Positions 24,690-31,947 of a DNA stretch of 38,516 bases are shown piece after piece. Origin of the DNA: a virus. The notes below the pieces were generated by a model that was not told the DNA's origin, did no database searches, and worked only from the letters and a program-made list of their open reading frames with translations. Made by a program: the position numbers and the translations under genes. The DNA lies in IMG/VR virus record IMGVR_UViG_3300027896_000105, positions 1 through 38,516 of that record; one strand, written 5' to 3'. Each line of letters begins with the position of its first letter. Positions within the stretch are counted from its first letter, which is position 1.

Positions 24690-25007
24690 TTATGTTCCAA
24701 GTAAAATTTTTAATAAATTTGAAAAAACTTTACTCCTAATTGTATAAATATAATTTTTATAGATTTCTTGAGAAGTTTCAAGGCTCCTAACCTCCCACCC
24801 CTTTCTTAGATTATAACACTCTTGATAAGAAAAAGTAGGATTATTATCATCTACTATCCACAATAAGAATTCAGATGCTAATGTAGGTCTAGAGATACAT
24901 ACATATAATTTTATTGACGAATTTTCAAATGTAACATTAGCGTATATTGCATTTCTCTCGTCATTAACTACTATATCGCTTACACTCCCGTTCAATAACT
25001 GTTCCAT
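24690..25007 (-). CDS. Small-protein family member 4 (cassette copy 2, gene A)
   Basis: A 105-residue protein from the ATG at 25007 (MEQLLNGSVSDIVVNDER), chosen because the paralogue at 26359-26676 is also 105 aa from its ATG. The first ~45 residues are almost identical to that paralogue while the C-terminal third has diverged, except NLRKGWE. Family patterns GSVSDIVV and SKVFSNLLKIL are present. Function unknown. Confidence 0.75.
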   Translation of the reverse strand: MEQLLNGSVSDIVVNDERNAIYANVTFENSSIKLYVCISRPTLASEFLLWIVDDNNPTFSYQECYNLRKGWEVRSLETSQEIYKNYIYTIRSKVFSNLLKILLGT

Positions 25008-25035
25008 GTTATATTTTTTTATAATAAAAAATTTT

Positions 25036-25398
25036 TTATTCAAAGTATGTTAATAAATGAGGAATAATTTTTAAATCTAGCGTATTTTGAATAGAATCAC
25101 ATTCAATTTTAGTGTTGAACATTTTAAATTTAGTTTCTGAGAAATTTGTTTGACCTCTCTTTATAGTTCCAAAAATAGCTTTTTCGTTATTCAACAATGA
25201 TATTGCTTTGAAGGTATAATCATGAGTATGATCGTCTTCATAAATATAACAATCATACGTCTCATATAAATCTATAAACTTAATATGAAAAAAGATATAT
25301 TTATTATATGAAATTATTATTTCATATACATTTCCTGTCAGATATGGTATATCTGACGACGGTTTATAAGGTACATACTCTTCTTCCGTTACACTCAT
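25036..25398 (-). CDS. Small-protein family member 5 (cassette copy 2, gene B)
   Basis: A 120-residue protein: LTGNVYEIIISYNKYIFFHI near the start, IFGTIKRGQTNFSETKF in the middle, LDLKIIPHLLTYFE at the end. The last two are shared with the paralogue at 26730-27086. Aromatic-rich beta strands dominate. The start overlaps the upstream stop by 4 bases, so translation is coupled. Function unknown. Confidence 0.75.
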   Translation of the reverse strand: MSVTEEEYVPYKPSSDIPYLTGNVYEIIISYNKYIFFHIKFIDLYETYDCYIYEDDHTHDYTFKAISLLNNEKAIFGTIKRGQTNFSETKFKMFNTKIECDSIQNTLDLKIIPHLLTYFE

Positions 25399-25823
25399 AC
25401 TAATTCTTGTAAAATCCTAAAAATAATGGATTGAATAACTATCTTACAGTAAACTAAATCGCGTACAGGTAAATCATCAATAGCAATTATTTCTGTCCGA
25501 TCTGGATATATAAAACTAAGAGCTACTGGTAATAATGGAGCATTTTCATTAGGTACAATTATACAATTATCAATCTTTTTAGAATAACCCATTATTAGTG
25601 AAACATAATTATCTTTCATTCTAAAAGTGAAAGCTATATCAAACCAATTAACATTATCATTAATAAAAGATCCTAGCGCAAGACTAGCTCTTTTTTTAAA
25701 GAATATTTCTCCACTATTTATTATTCCAGGCATATCAAACTTTGCTTTGCACCATATCCCTTCCACCTCTATATTAAAAACATTCCCCCTAAGAGTAGCG
25801 TTACCATCAAACCAAATACTCAT
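25395..25823 (-). CDS. Small-protein family member 6 (cassette copy 2, gene C)
   Basis: A 142-residue protein starting MSIWFDGNATLRGNVFNIEV and ending VYCKIVIQSIIFRILQELV. The paralogue at 27083 matches along its whole length (RGNVFNIEV-GIWC-AKFD and P-LP-ALSFI segments), with most change in the central loop. It is the largest family subgroup. No known domain is recognised. Confidence 0.75.
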   Translation of the reverse strand: MSIWFDGNATLRGNVFNIEVEGIWCKAKFDMPGIINSGEIFFKKRASLALGSFINDNVNWFDIAFTFRMKDNYVSLIMGYSKKIDNCIIVPNENAPLLPVALSFIYPDRTEIIAIDDLPVRDLVYCKIVIQSIIFRILQELV

Positions 25824-25837
25824 GATAATCTATTAAT

Positions 25838-26203
25838 TTATTTAGATCTAGACGATGTCAAAATTTTAGGTAGAATTTTCATAACAAAAAGATGCATAAT
25901 ATCAGACTCTAGATCTGATAATAAAAAACTCTTTTTAACGACGTTTTTAGTGTTGTCGTTATAATGAATAGGCATTCCTTTTACTGACATTTCAACCCGG
26001 AACTTAAACAGCTTATCACTAATAATATTTGCGCTATCAGACCAGATGTCAAACTTAACTAAATATTTACCTTCACCTTCTACTATTTCATACAACTTAA
26101 AGTTATATTTATGAATACTGTTTTCGAGTACGAAGTGTCCTTTATGAGATTCATCATTTTGATCATAATACACATCTGAGCATATACCTTTATCAATAAA
26201 CAT
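25838..26203 (-). CDS. Small-protein family member 7 (cassette copy 2, gene D)
   Basis: A 121-residue protein from the ATG at 26203, which has a clear GGAGG upstream; a TTG at 26221 is rejected. N-terminus MFIDKGICSDVYYDQNDESH; C-terminus MHLFVMKILPKIL plus a short tail. The last ~38 residues are nearly identical to the paralogue at 27611 at DNA level, while the N-terminal two thirds differ strongly. Function unknown. Confidence 0.75.
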   Translation of the reverse strand: MFIDKGICSDVYYDQNDESHKGHFVLENSIHKYNFKLYEIVEGEGKYLVKFDIWSDSANIISDKLFKFRVEMSVKGMPIHYNDNTKNVVKKSFLLSDLESDIMHLFVMKILPKILTSSRSK

Positions 26204-26226
26204 AATGTAAATTTCCTCCAAAAAAA

Positions 26227-26291
26227 TTAAAATTCATGAAGAAGAAGCATCAACTCCTTCAACTTATTTTTTATAAAGTAATTTAAGATTT
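26227..26291 (-). pseudogene. Remnant of the RNase H gene 3' end
   Basis: The minus strand here encodes ILNYFIKNKLKELMLLLHEF followed by TAA, matching the last 20 residues and stop of the RNase H at 28010-28852 with one substitution (I to M) and several silent changes. No upstream coding sequence accompanies it. It marks the edge of the unit that was duplicated. Confidence 0.85.
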
Positions 26292-26336
26292 GAGCAAGAA
26301 AACTCTGTTGTCTTCAGCTGCAGAGATGAATTGCTC
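26292..26336 (-). other. Inverted repeat at the duplication junction
   Basis: GAGCAA (26292-26297) pairs with TTGCTC (26331-26336), and inside that CTCTG (26303-26307) pairs with CAGAG (26321-26325) across a small internal loop. It is richer in GC than its surroundings and sits between the RNase H remnant and the next gene. It has no U-tract, so it is not a typical terminator. A small RNA or a recombination scar are options. Confidence 0.5.
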
Positions 26337-26358
26337 GCTCGTTATATACCATAAGATA

Positions 26359-26676
26359 TTATTTTTCAATTAAAATATCTAATAAACTATGAAATACTTT
26401 ACACTTAATTGTATATATAAATTTAACATAAAACTCTTGAGGGATTTCAGTATTAAACTCCCACCCCTTTCTTAGATTATAACGATCTTGATAAGAAAAA
26501 GTAGGATTATTATCATCTACTATAAACAGTCGAAATATATCAAGTGCAAAGGTAGGCCTAGAGATACATACATATAATTTTATTGACGAATTTTCAAATG
26601 TAACATAAGCGTATATTGCATTTCTCTCGTCATTAACTACTATATCGCTTACACTCCCTCTCAATGGCTCTTCCAT
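26359..26676 (-). CDS. Small-protein family member 8 (cassette copy 1, gene A)
   Basis: A 105-residue paralogue of the 24690-25007 gene: MEEPLRGSVSDIVVNDERNA, then VTFENSSIKLYVCISRP, identical to its partner over most of the N-terminal half and diverged after about residue 45 except around NLRKGWEF. It ends KCKVFHSLLDILIEK. Function unknown. Confidence 0.75.
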   Translation of the reverse strand: MEEPLRGSVSDIVVNDERNAIYAYVTFENSSIKLYVCISRPTFALDIFRLFIVDDNNPTFSYQDRYNLRKGWEFNTEIPQEFYVKFIYTIKCKVFHSLLDILIEK

Positions 26677-26729
26677 ATCATATATTTTTTTGTTAATTTT
26701 TTATACTTATAATATAATAAAAAATTTGT

Positions 26730-27086
26730 TTATTCAAGGTATGCAAACAGATGAGGAATAATTTTTATCTCTAACACATTTCGAATAGAATCGCATTCGA
26801 GCTGGGTGCTGAGCCCATTAAACTTCATAAATGAAAAATTTGTTTGACCTTTTTTTATAATCCCAAAAATAGATTTTTCAGTATTTACTAATGACTTCGC
26901 TGTAAAGTTATAATCATGAGTAAGAGTGTTCTCATAAACACAACATTCATACCGATCGTGCAACTCTATAAAATTAATATAAAAAAAAGTAGTTAAATAG
27001 TATGAAAATATATTACATACATTTCCTGTCAGTGTTAGTATATTTGATGATTGGTAAAACATATACTCATTTTCTAATACGCTCAT
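26730..27086 (-). CDS. Small-protein family member 9 (cassette copy 1, gene B)
   Basis: A 118-residue paralogue of 25036-25398. Shared segments: LTGNVCNIFSYYLTTFFYIN, IFGIIKKGQTNFSFMKF and LEIKIIPHLFAYLE. An ATGA overlap with the upstream gene couples translation, as in the other cassette. Function unknown. Confidence 0.75.
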   Translation of the reverse strand: MSVLENEYMFYQSSNILTLTGNVCNIFSYYLTTFFYINFIELHDRYECCVYENTLTHDYNFTAKSLVNTEKSIFGIIKKGQTNFSFMKFNGLSTQLECDSIRNVLEIKIIPHLFAYLE

Positions 27087-27520
27087 AATATTTTCTGTAA
27101 AATAATATTGATAATAGATTGAATAATTGTCTTACAATATACTAGATCGTGTGTATGTAGATTGTCAATATCAATTATTTCTATTCTGTCTGAAAATATA
27201 AAACTAAGAGCTGCCGGGAATAACGGGGAGGTGTCATTAGGTATAATTATATAGTTTTCATTCTCATTAGGATAATAACCTTCTACGAGTGTAACGAAAC
27301 TATCTTTCTTTCTATAAGAAAAAGCTATATCAAACCACCTTATATTTTTACTGATTCTTTTAAAAGAGTCTAAATCCGGACAATTTCTTTTTTTAATGAA
27401 GATTTCTCCGTTGCTTACTATTCCAGGTATATCAAATTTTGCTGTACACCATATCCCATCCACTTCTATATTAAAAACATATCCTCTAAGATCGGTGTTT
27501 GTATCAAACCAAACGCTCAT
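27083..27520 (-). CDS. Small-protein family member 10 (cassette copy 1, gene C)
   Basis: A 145-residue protein from the ATG at 27520, which aligns with the start of its paralogue; another ATG lies three codons upstream. It reads MSVWFDTNTDLRGYVFNIEV and later LFPAALSFIFSDRIEIIDID, ending CKTIIQSIINIILQKIL. Small insertions relative to the paralogue lie in the central loop (FKRISKN and NENEN). Function unknown. Confidence 0.75.
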   Translation of the reverse strand: MSVWFDTNTDLRGYVFNIEVDGIWCTAKFDIPGIVSNGEIFIKKRNCPDLDSFKRISKNIRWFDIAFSYRKKDSFVTLVEGYYPNENENYIIIPNDTSPLFPAALSFIFSDRIEIIDIDNLHTHDLVYCKTIIQSIINIILQKIL

Positions 27521-27610
27521 ATCAAACATTCTCCAGTTTGCACTAATCCTTGTTTTTCATCTACAATTGCATCATTTTCCGGTTAACGGTGACTATCATG
27601 ATGAAGTATT

Positions 27611-27982
27611 TTATTTAAAAGAACCGGATAGCAGAATTTTAGGTAGAATTTTCATAACAAAAAGATGCATAATATCAGACTCTAGATCTGATAATAAAAA
27701 ACTCTTTTTAGCGACGTTTTTAGTGTTATCGTTATAATGAATAGGCATACCATTTGTACTCATCTCAATTCTAAACTTAAGCAACCTATCACTAATAACG
27801 CTAAATTTGTCGTCCCAGATGTCGAATTTAACCAAAATACCGCTTACACCAACTATTTCTTCTATACCATATAACCTAAAATGGTATATACAAGTACTGT
27901 TATCGAGTGTGAAGCTGCCATTATAAGAATCGTCACCTGGTGAATAGCGCACTTCTGAACATGCACCTTTATCAATAACCAT
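27611..27982 (-). CDS. Small-protein family member 11 (cassette copy 1, gene D)
   Basis: A 123-residue protein from the ATG at 27982, preceded by GGAGG at good spacing. It reads MVIDKGACSEVRYSPGDDSY and ends in the near-invariant block GMPIHYNDNTKNVAKKSFLL plus SDLESDIMHLFVMKILPKIL. It is the first gene of the array, starting 27 bases after RNase H. Function unknown. Confidence 0.75.
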   Translation of the reverse strand: MVIDKGACSEVRYSPGDDSYNGSFTLDNSTCIYHFRLYGIEEIVGVSGILVKFDIWDDKFSVISDRLLKFRIEMSTNGMPIHYNDNTKNVAKKSFLLSDLESDIMHLFVMKILPKILLSGSFK

Positions 27983-28009
27983 AATATAAATTACCTCCAA
28001 AAGTAATAA

Positions 28010-28852
28010 TTAAAATTCATGAAGAAGAAGAATAAGTTCTTTCAACTTATTTTTTATAAAGTAATTTAAGATTTTATCTCTTGAATTCCTAGAAGGAATT
28101 CTATACATTTCTAGGATTTTATCAACATATTCTTCTGGGATTTTAGAGAAATCAATGAGCTGTTGATTGCGCTCATATCTTCGTCTTGTTTCTTCATCAA
28201 GAGATGATAAGAATTTGTCCTCAGTAACATCTAACCAACCACTCATATTTTTCTTATAGATGCACTTTTGTTTTATAGTAGATATGCAGCCATCATCTGG
28301 CGAAAGAAAGTTCGGGACACCGTCACTAGCATCCCCTCTAATAATATGCTCTCTCAAAAACGCTTCTGAATTTTTACAGTTCACAATAATTTTCTTCCTA
28401 GGGTCATATTGATGAACGTTATCATACTTCTGTAGTTGAACATAATCTTTATCAGAGGAAATAATCATATGATTATCTTTATCATTCATTGCAATCACAG
28501 CGATAATATCATCTCCTTCACAGCCATTCACCTGCATGACTTTGTATGGAAAATTCTCTGCTATTTCATCACGCATTTTATTGAAACCAGCATATAGCTC
28601 ATTCCAGTCTATTCCGGATGACGCTCTATTCACCGCTCTATTAGCTTTATAGTTTGGAAAAGCTTTCTTTCTCCATGAATCTTTTCCTTCAAAAGCTAGA
28701 ACTAATTCACCATACTTATTCTTAAATTTGGTTCTATATGATCTTAAATTATTAAGAACCATATGTCGCAACAATCCCTCATTATATGTTCTAGTATCAT
28801 TATCAGTTAATACAGACAGTATCATTACTTGAGTAATGTCGACTATTATCAT
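28010..28852 (-). CDS. rnh: RNase H (T4-type 5'-3' exonuclease / flap nuclease)
   Basis: A 280-residue homologue of T4 RNase H (305 aa), a FEN-family nuclease that removes RNA primers from lagging-strand fragments. Metal-site segments are visible in order: IIVDITQVMI, NGCEGDDIIAV, IISSDKDYVQLQ and IIRGDASDGVPNFLS, each with the expected Asp/Glu. The C-terminus (NYFIKNKLKELILLLHEF) is the part duplicated at 26227. The start is ATG 11 bases after the preceding gene, without a Shine-Dalgarno. Confidence 0.92.
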   Translation of the reverse strand: MIIVDITQVMILSVLTDNDTRTYNEGLLRHMVLNNLRSYRTKFKNKYGELVLAFEGKDSWRKKAFPNYKANRAVNRASSGIDWNELYAGFNKMRDEIAENFPYKVMQVNGCEGDDIIAVIAMNDKDNHMIISSDKDYVQLQKYDNVHQYDPRKKIIVNCKNSEAFLREHIIRGDASDGVPNFLSPDDGCISTIKQKCIYKKNMSGWLDVTEDKFLSSLDEETRRRYERNQQLIDFSKIPEEYVDKILEMYRIPSRNSRDKILNYFIKNKLKELILLLHEF

Positions 28853-28863
28853 TGTATTATATT

Positions 28864-29811
28864 TTATTTTTCAACTCTTAAAATCATCGTGTTTTTTGTA
28901 CCACGATCGTTCGCCACTAACACTTCTGTCTTCAAAGTGTCCATGAATTTTTTGGCTTCGATCTTTCCGGTCTCAACCAAATTTTTTAGCTGCTTTTTAA
29001 CTCTGCAGCGTTTCGTATAACTCGACTTATCGTCGTAATTTACTATTTTCCCATTAGCTATACCAAGCATTTGCCCTTCTTTTGCGACAAATACGGTAAG
29101 CCTATTTTGTGCTGCATTAAATAACCATACATATCTTGAACCTATAATTGATTCTGGCGCTATACTCACTAGTTCAAATGATTCGGAAGTTTCAAGATAT
29201 CTGAATTTCATTAGATCTTTTTTTGCTTTTAAAGTCTTCACTTTAGGAGCCTTTATTTTTCTATTTAAAATTTTCCTTTTTCTTTCAAGGTGTAAAAATG
29301 TTTCGCAACCTTCAAGAATTGAGCTATATAACTCAACAATTTTCCGTAACTTCTTCTCGCCAAACTTATAGCTTTTTGCGAGCTCTTCATCCTCACCACT
29401 AAGAGCGAGGTTTAATTCGTCGTATTGCTTTTTGTATGTATCCGAAATAATTCGGATATGCTCTCTTTTCAATGAGTGATTCTTGATCCATTCGATCACG
29501 TTGAACGATGGAACAACTTTTGAGTAATAAGCAAGATCTATGATCTCATCTATTTCTCCTAAAATACCCATCATCAAAACTTTAGGATCAACTTCCACTT
29601 TCCTATAGTTATAATGTGCTTTTCTTAAAACTTCTTGCTTCAATTCGACCTCTAAATCTAATTTAGAGTAGTCGATGAATTTTACCGGTGCCAAATCAGC
29701 TTTCTTATTAACCTTTGGCTTATATGCCGTTGTTAGCTCTCGTTGTGATTGTTCTGCTGCAACCGCCGTTCTCATATCTACCCCTTGTTTTATGCTTCTC
29801 TCTCCTTCCAT
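28864..29811 (-). CDS. Hypothetical protein
   Basis: A 315-residue basic protein I do not recognise. Residues ~55-175 are helical (AHYNYRKVEVDPKVLMMGIL and IIDLAYYSKVVPSFNVIEW). A Lys-rich hinge (RKRKILNRKIKAPKVKTLKAK, residues ~180-200) leads to a beta-rich domain (SIIGSRYVWLFNAAQNRL, MLGIANGKIVNYDD) and a basic C-terminus. The two-domain build and net charge suggest nucleic-acid contact, but no known motif proves it. It precedes RNase H and overlaps the upstream ORF by 22 bases. Confidence 0.8.
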   Translation of the reverse strand: MEGERSIKQGVDMRTAVAAEQSQRELTTAYKPKVNKKADLAPVKFIDYSKLDLEVELKQEVLRKAHYNYRKVEVDPKVLMMGILGEIDEIIDLAYYSKVVPSFNVIEWIKNHSLKREHIRIISDTYKKQYDELNLALSGEDEELAKSYKFGEKKLRKIVELYSSILEGCETFLHLERKRKILNRKIKAPKVKTLKAKKDLMKFRYLETSESFELVSIAPESIIGSRYVWLFNAAQNRLTVFVAKEGQMLGIANGKIVNYDDKSSYTKRCRVKKQLKNLVETGKIEAKKFMDTLKTEVLVANDRGTKNTMILRVEK

Positions 29812-29978
29812 TTATTAAATATAAAAAATTTTTTAATATTATCCAAACATTTTTTTGCAAAACCAGGTGTCGTTTTTGGTGTCGTTTTTGGTGCTTCTCT
29901 CACCATATATTCAGATGTTTTTTTCACAAATCTTTTTGCTGCTTGTTCGGATGATGTTACTGTTCTTAGTGTCTTCAT
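29790..29978 (-). CDS. Small basic hypothetical protein
   Basis: A 62-residue basic protein with an unusual short TTPKTTPG repeat in the middle (REAPKTTPKTTPGFAKKCLD) and a hydrophobic/basic C-terminus (NIKKFFIFNKWKEREA). A TATAAATA lies 10 bases upstream of the ATG. It overlaps the next gene by 22 bases, which lowers confidence. Function unknown. Confidence 0.5.
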   Translation of the reverse strand: MKTLRTVTSSEQAAKRFVKKTSEYMVREAPKTTPKTTPGFAKKCLDNIKKFFIFNKWKEREA

Positions 29979-29987
29979 AAATAAACA

Positions 29988-29995
29988 TATTTATA
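29988..29995 (-). promoter_or_regulatory. Putative late promoter (TATAAATA)
   Basis: An exact TATAAATA on the minus strand in the 37-base gap before the 62-aa gene. The leader would be only a few bases. A chance match is possible. Confidence 0.35.
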
Positions 29996-30015
29996 AAAAA
30001 ATTAATAAAAAATCT

Positions 30016-30249
30016 TTACTTCTTTTTTAATAAGGTCAAGATATCTCCTGCGTTATACATTCCAGGAGGAGCGTAGATCAATATTTGATTACGATATATT
30101 AAACTTGAGTTAGCACAGTCTTGTACTTCATACTCAACCATATTATTTGCCAAACAAGTTGTTTTACTAACCACAAGTACAGATGGTGATGAATCTTCAG
30201 CATGACAAGCCAACAACCCAAGAAATAATAAAATAATTAATTTTTTCAT
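30016..30249 (-). CDS. Small lipoprotein-like exported protein
   Basis: A 77-residue protein with a type II signal peptide: MKKLIILLFLGLLACHAEDS, lipobox L-L-A-C with the lipidated Cys at residue 15. The mature part has two further Cys (KTTCLANN, VQDCANSS) that could pair, and a C-terminal segment (YAPPGMYNAGDILTLLKKK). An envelope-anchored phage lipoprotein could block superinfection or aid lysis (like an o-spanin); neither is shown. Its start overlaps the previous stop by 4 bases. Confidence 0.75.
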   Translation of the reverse strand: MKKLIILLFLGLLACHAEDSSPSVLVVSKTTCLANNMVEYEVQDCANSSLIYRNQILIYAPPGMYNAGDILTLLKKK

Positions 30250-30638
30250 TTCTCTTCAATTTTAATAATTATCTGATTTAGTGTCTGATAAGCTTCAAAC
30301 AAACCTGCACGATCATCAAGTAAAATATTGTAAAACGGTTTTCGGGTTTTTGAAACAGGAGATATATTTACATAATTAGGTTCGTAACCTTTCGATTTAC
30401 AATACTCCACAGCAGATGTTAATTGTTTTCTTTCTCTGGTTGTAAATAACATGAGTATAAATTCATGTTCAACACACTTTCTCAGAAGTGCTTCTATATG
30501 ATCAAATGTATCACCTTTTTTATTAGGATCAAACACTGTTGAATCAAAGTTGAATGCAACTATCAATTTCTTATGAGATTGATATTCTTTCCACAGACGC
30601 TCTTCCTGTTCTGAAAATTGAAAAAATCGATCATTCAT
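30246..30638 (-). CDS. HAD-like protein with altered nucleophile motif
   Basis: A 130-residue protein from the ATG at 30638 (MNDRFFQFSEQEER); an earlier in-frame start is less likely. The fold is HAD-like: motif I KLIVAFNFDSTVFDP, motif II FILMLFTTRERKQL, motif IV NILLDDRAGLFEAY. In active HAD phosphatases motif I is D-x-D; here the first Asp, the nucleophile, is Asn (N-F-D). The protein may bind rather than hydrolyse a phosphoester, or have a different chemistry. Upstream partner is the AAA+ ATPase gene. Confidence 0.72.
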   Translation of the reverse strand: MNDRFFQFSEQEERLWKEYQSHKKLIVAFNFDSTVFDPNKKGDTFDHIEALLRKCVEHEFILMLFTTRERKQLTSAVEYCKSKGYEPNYVNISPVSKTRKPFYNILLDDRAGLFEAYQTLNQIIIKIEEK

Positions 30639-30686
30639 ATTTTTTCTCGTTTGAGAGGTTAAAATTAATATGTGAACTAAAACCAT

Positions 30687-31769
30687 TTATACGTCAAGAA
30701 ATTTGCTCATGTAAAGGCTATTGTTATCAGTTTTTTCTCTTGTTAAGAGTAGCTCGCTCTTATCTACACACACGTAGTAGAAGCTGCCATTTATAGAGTT
30801 AACTGACTTAAGGTCGTTAGCTGTGAATACAGCACGTTCCCATTTATCACCTTTCTTTGAGATTTTATAATCAATACTAATATCCTGCACTAGCGGATTT
30901 CCGTTCCATTTTAAATCAACATCACCACACGTTTCTTGCGGTATTAATTTATTTCCTCGCACAGTAAGCTTTACATTAAATGTTCCATGGTTACTGTATT
31001 CAGGTTTTGCATTAAGAATCTTTAATGCTTCCTGAGGTGTTTCATTGTAGCGATTCATTTCCTCAATAAGCGCTTTCAACATATCAAAATTGAATTTATC
31101 AAATAGCGAAGCAACGACGACAATCTTATCGATATGTTGTTTATTATCAAGATTATCTTCACAGTATTCACGGATAAATTCACCTTCAATTCCAGAAAAT
31201 TCAAGGAGATAATAGATGCGACCCGGTCGATTTCGCATGTGTTTATTAACCTTCCACTTGTCATTAACAGTAAGAATAAATAACTTCTTACTCGAAAAAA
31301 CACCATCAAAAAGAGTCAAGATCTGTTCTTGAGACTCTTCATCATACACTTTCTCGAATTCATCGAAAAGAAAAATACAAGGTTGTTCAATATCTTGAAC
31401 AAATTTGTTGAATCCATCACCATGAAATGCATTGTTAATAATAACGGTAGGAATACCTTTCTTAGCTCCCTCAACCGAAATTACTTTTGCTAACAACGTT
31501 TTTCCACTACCTTTCTCACCATTCAGAAGCACTCCTGTGGAATTTTCCCTACTATTAAAGGTATGTAATATTCTTTTTGCATTTTTCATCGTATCACCAT
31601 AAATCTTATGACTTGTGATTAGCGGATCTACCATCTCAAGATAAAGAGCATTTGTCATTTGATTGATCTTGATAATGTAGTTACCTACAGGTAACACTTT
31701 ATGAATATCAAGCGACTCTTCAGCTGCAATACTATATGTGTTTCCGCTTTTAATAAAATAACTTCCCAT
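30687..31769 (-). CDS. AAA+ family ATPase
   Basis: A 360-residue protein from the ATG at 31769 (MGSYFIKSGNTYSIA). Walker A is GVLLNGEKGSGKTLLAK, Walker B CIFLFDEFEK, sensor 1 FILTVNDKW, and an arginine-finger-like MRNRPGRIYY follows. A helical lid domain continues (DNKQHIDKIVVVASLF). The last ~110 residues are a separate beta-rich domain (TFNVKLTVRGNKL, YYVCVDKSELLLTRE). Single-ring phage AAA+ proteins of this layout are seen in T4-like genomes without a proven role; a remodelling or chaperone function is likely. Confidence 0.85.
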   Translation of the reverse strand: MGSYFIKSGNTYSIAAEESLDIHKVLPVGNYIIKINQMTNALYLEMVDPLITSHKIYGDTMKNAKRILHTFNSRENSTGVLLNGEKGSGKTLLAKVISVEGAKKGIPTVIINNAFHGDGFNKFVQDIEQPCIFLFDEFEKVYDEESQEQILTLFDGVFSSKKLFILTVNDKWKVNKHMRNRPGRIYYLLEFSGIEGEFIREYCEDNLDNKQHIDKIVVVASLFDKFNFDMLKALIEEMNRYNETPQEALKILNAKPEYSNHGTFNVKLTVRGNKLIPQETCGDVDLKWNGNPLVQDISIDYKISKKGDKWERAVFTANDLKSVNSINGSFYYVCVDKSELLLTREKTDNNSLYMSKFLDV

Positions 31770-31779
31770 GTTACATGAT

Positions 31780-31947
31780 TTAATTATAGTTAAGAAGGTC
31801 AAAGTAATCATTGACGCATTTTCGCAAAGGTCTCATTACAGTTCCACACATAAATTTTTTATATTCTGGAGAATATATAATTTTCATCATCGTTTCAAAG
31901 AGTGCTTTTTCAGCACTCATATTGAGATGTGCAAGATTAGTTTTCAT
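31780..31947 (-). CDS. Coupled minigene MKTNL
   Basis: A 55-residue ORF whose ATG overlaps the upstream stop (TAATG). It reads MKTNLAHLNMSAEKALFETM and continues as a basic helix (YSPEYKKFMCGTVMRPLRKC). It shares the M-x-x-N-L start with six other small coupled genes further upstream. Function unknown; support comes from the tight overlap and fit between two genes. Confidence 0.6.
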   Translation of the reverse strand: MKTNLAHLNMSAEKALFETMMKIIYSPEYKKFMCGTVMRPLRKCVNDYFDLLNYN

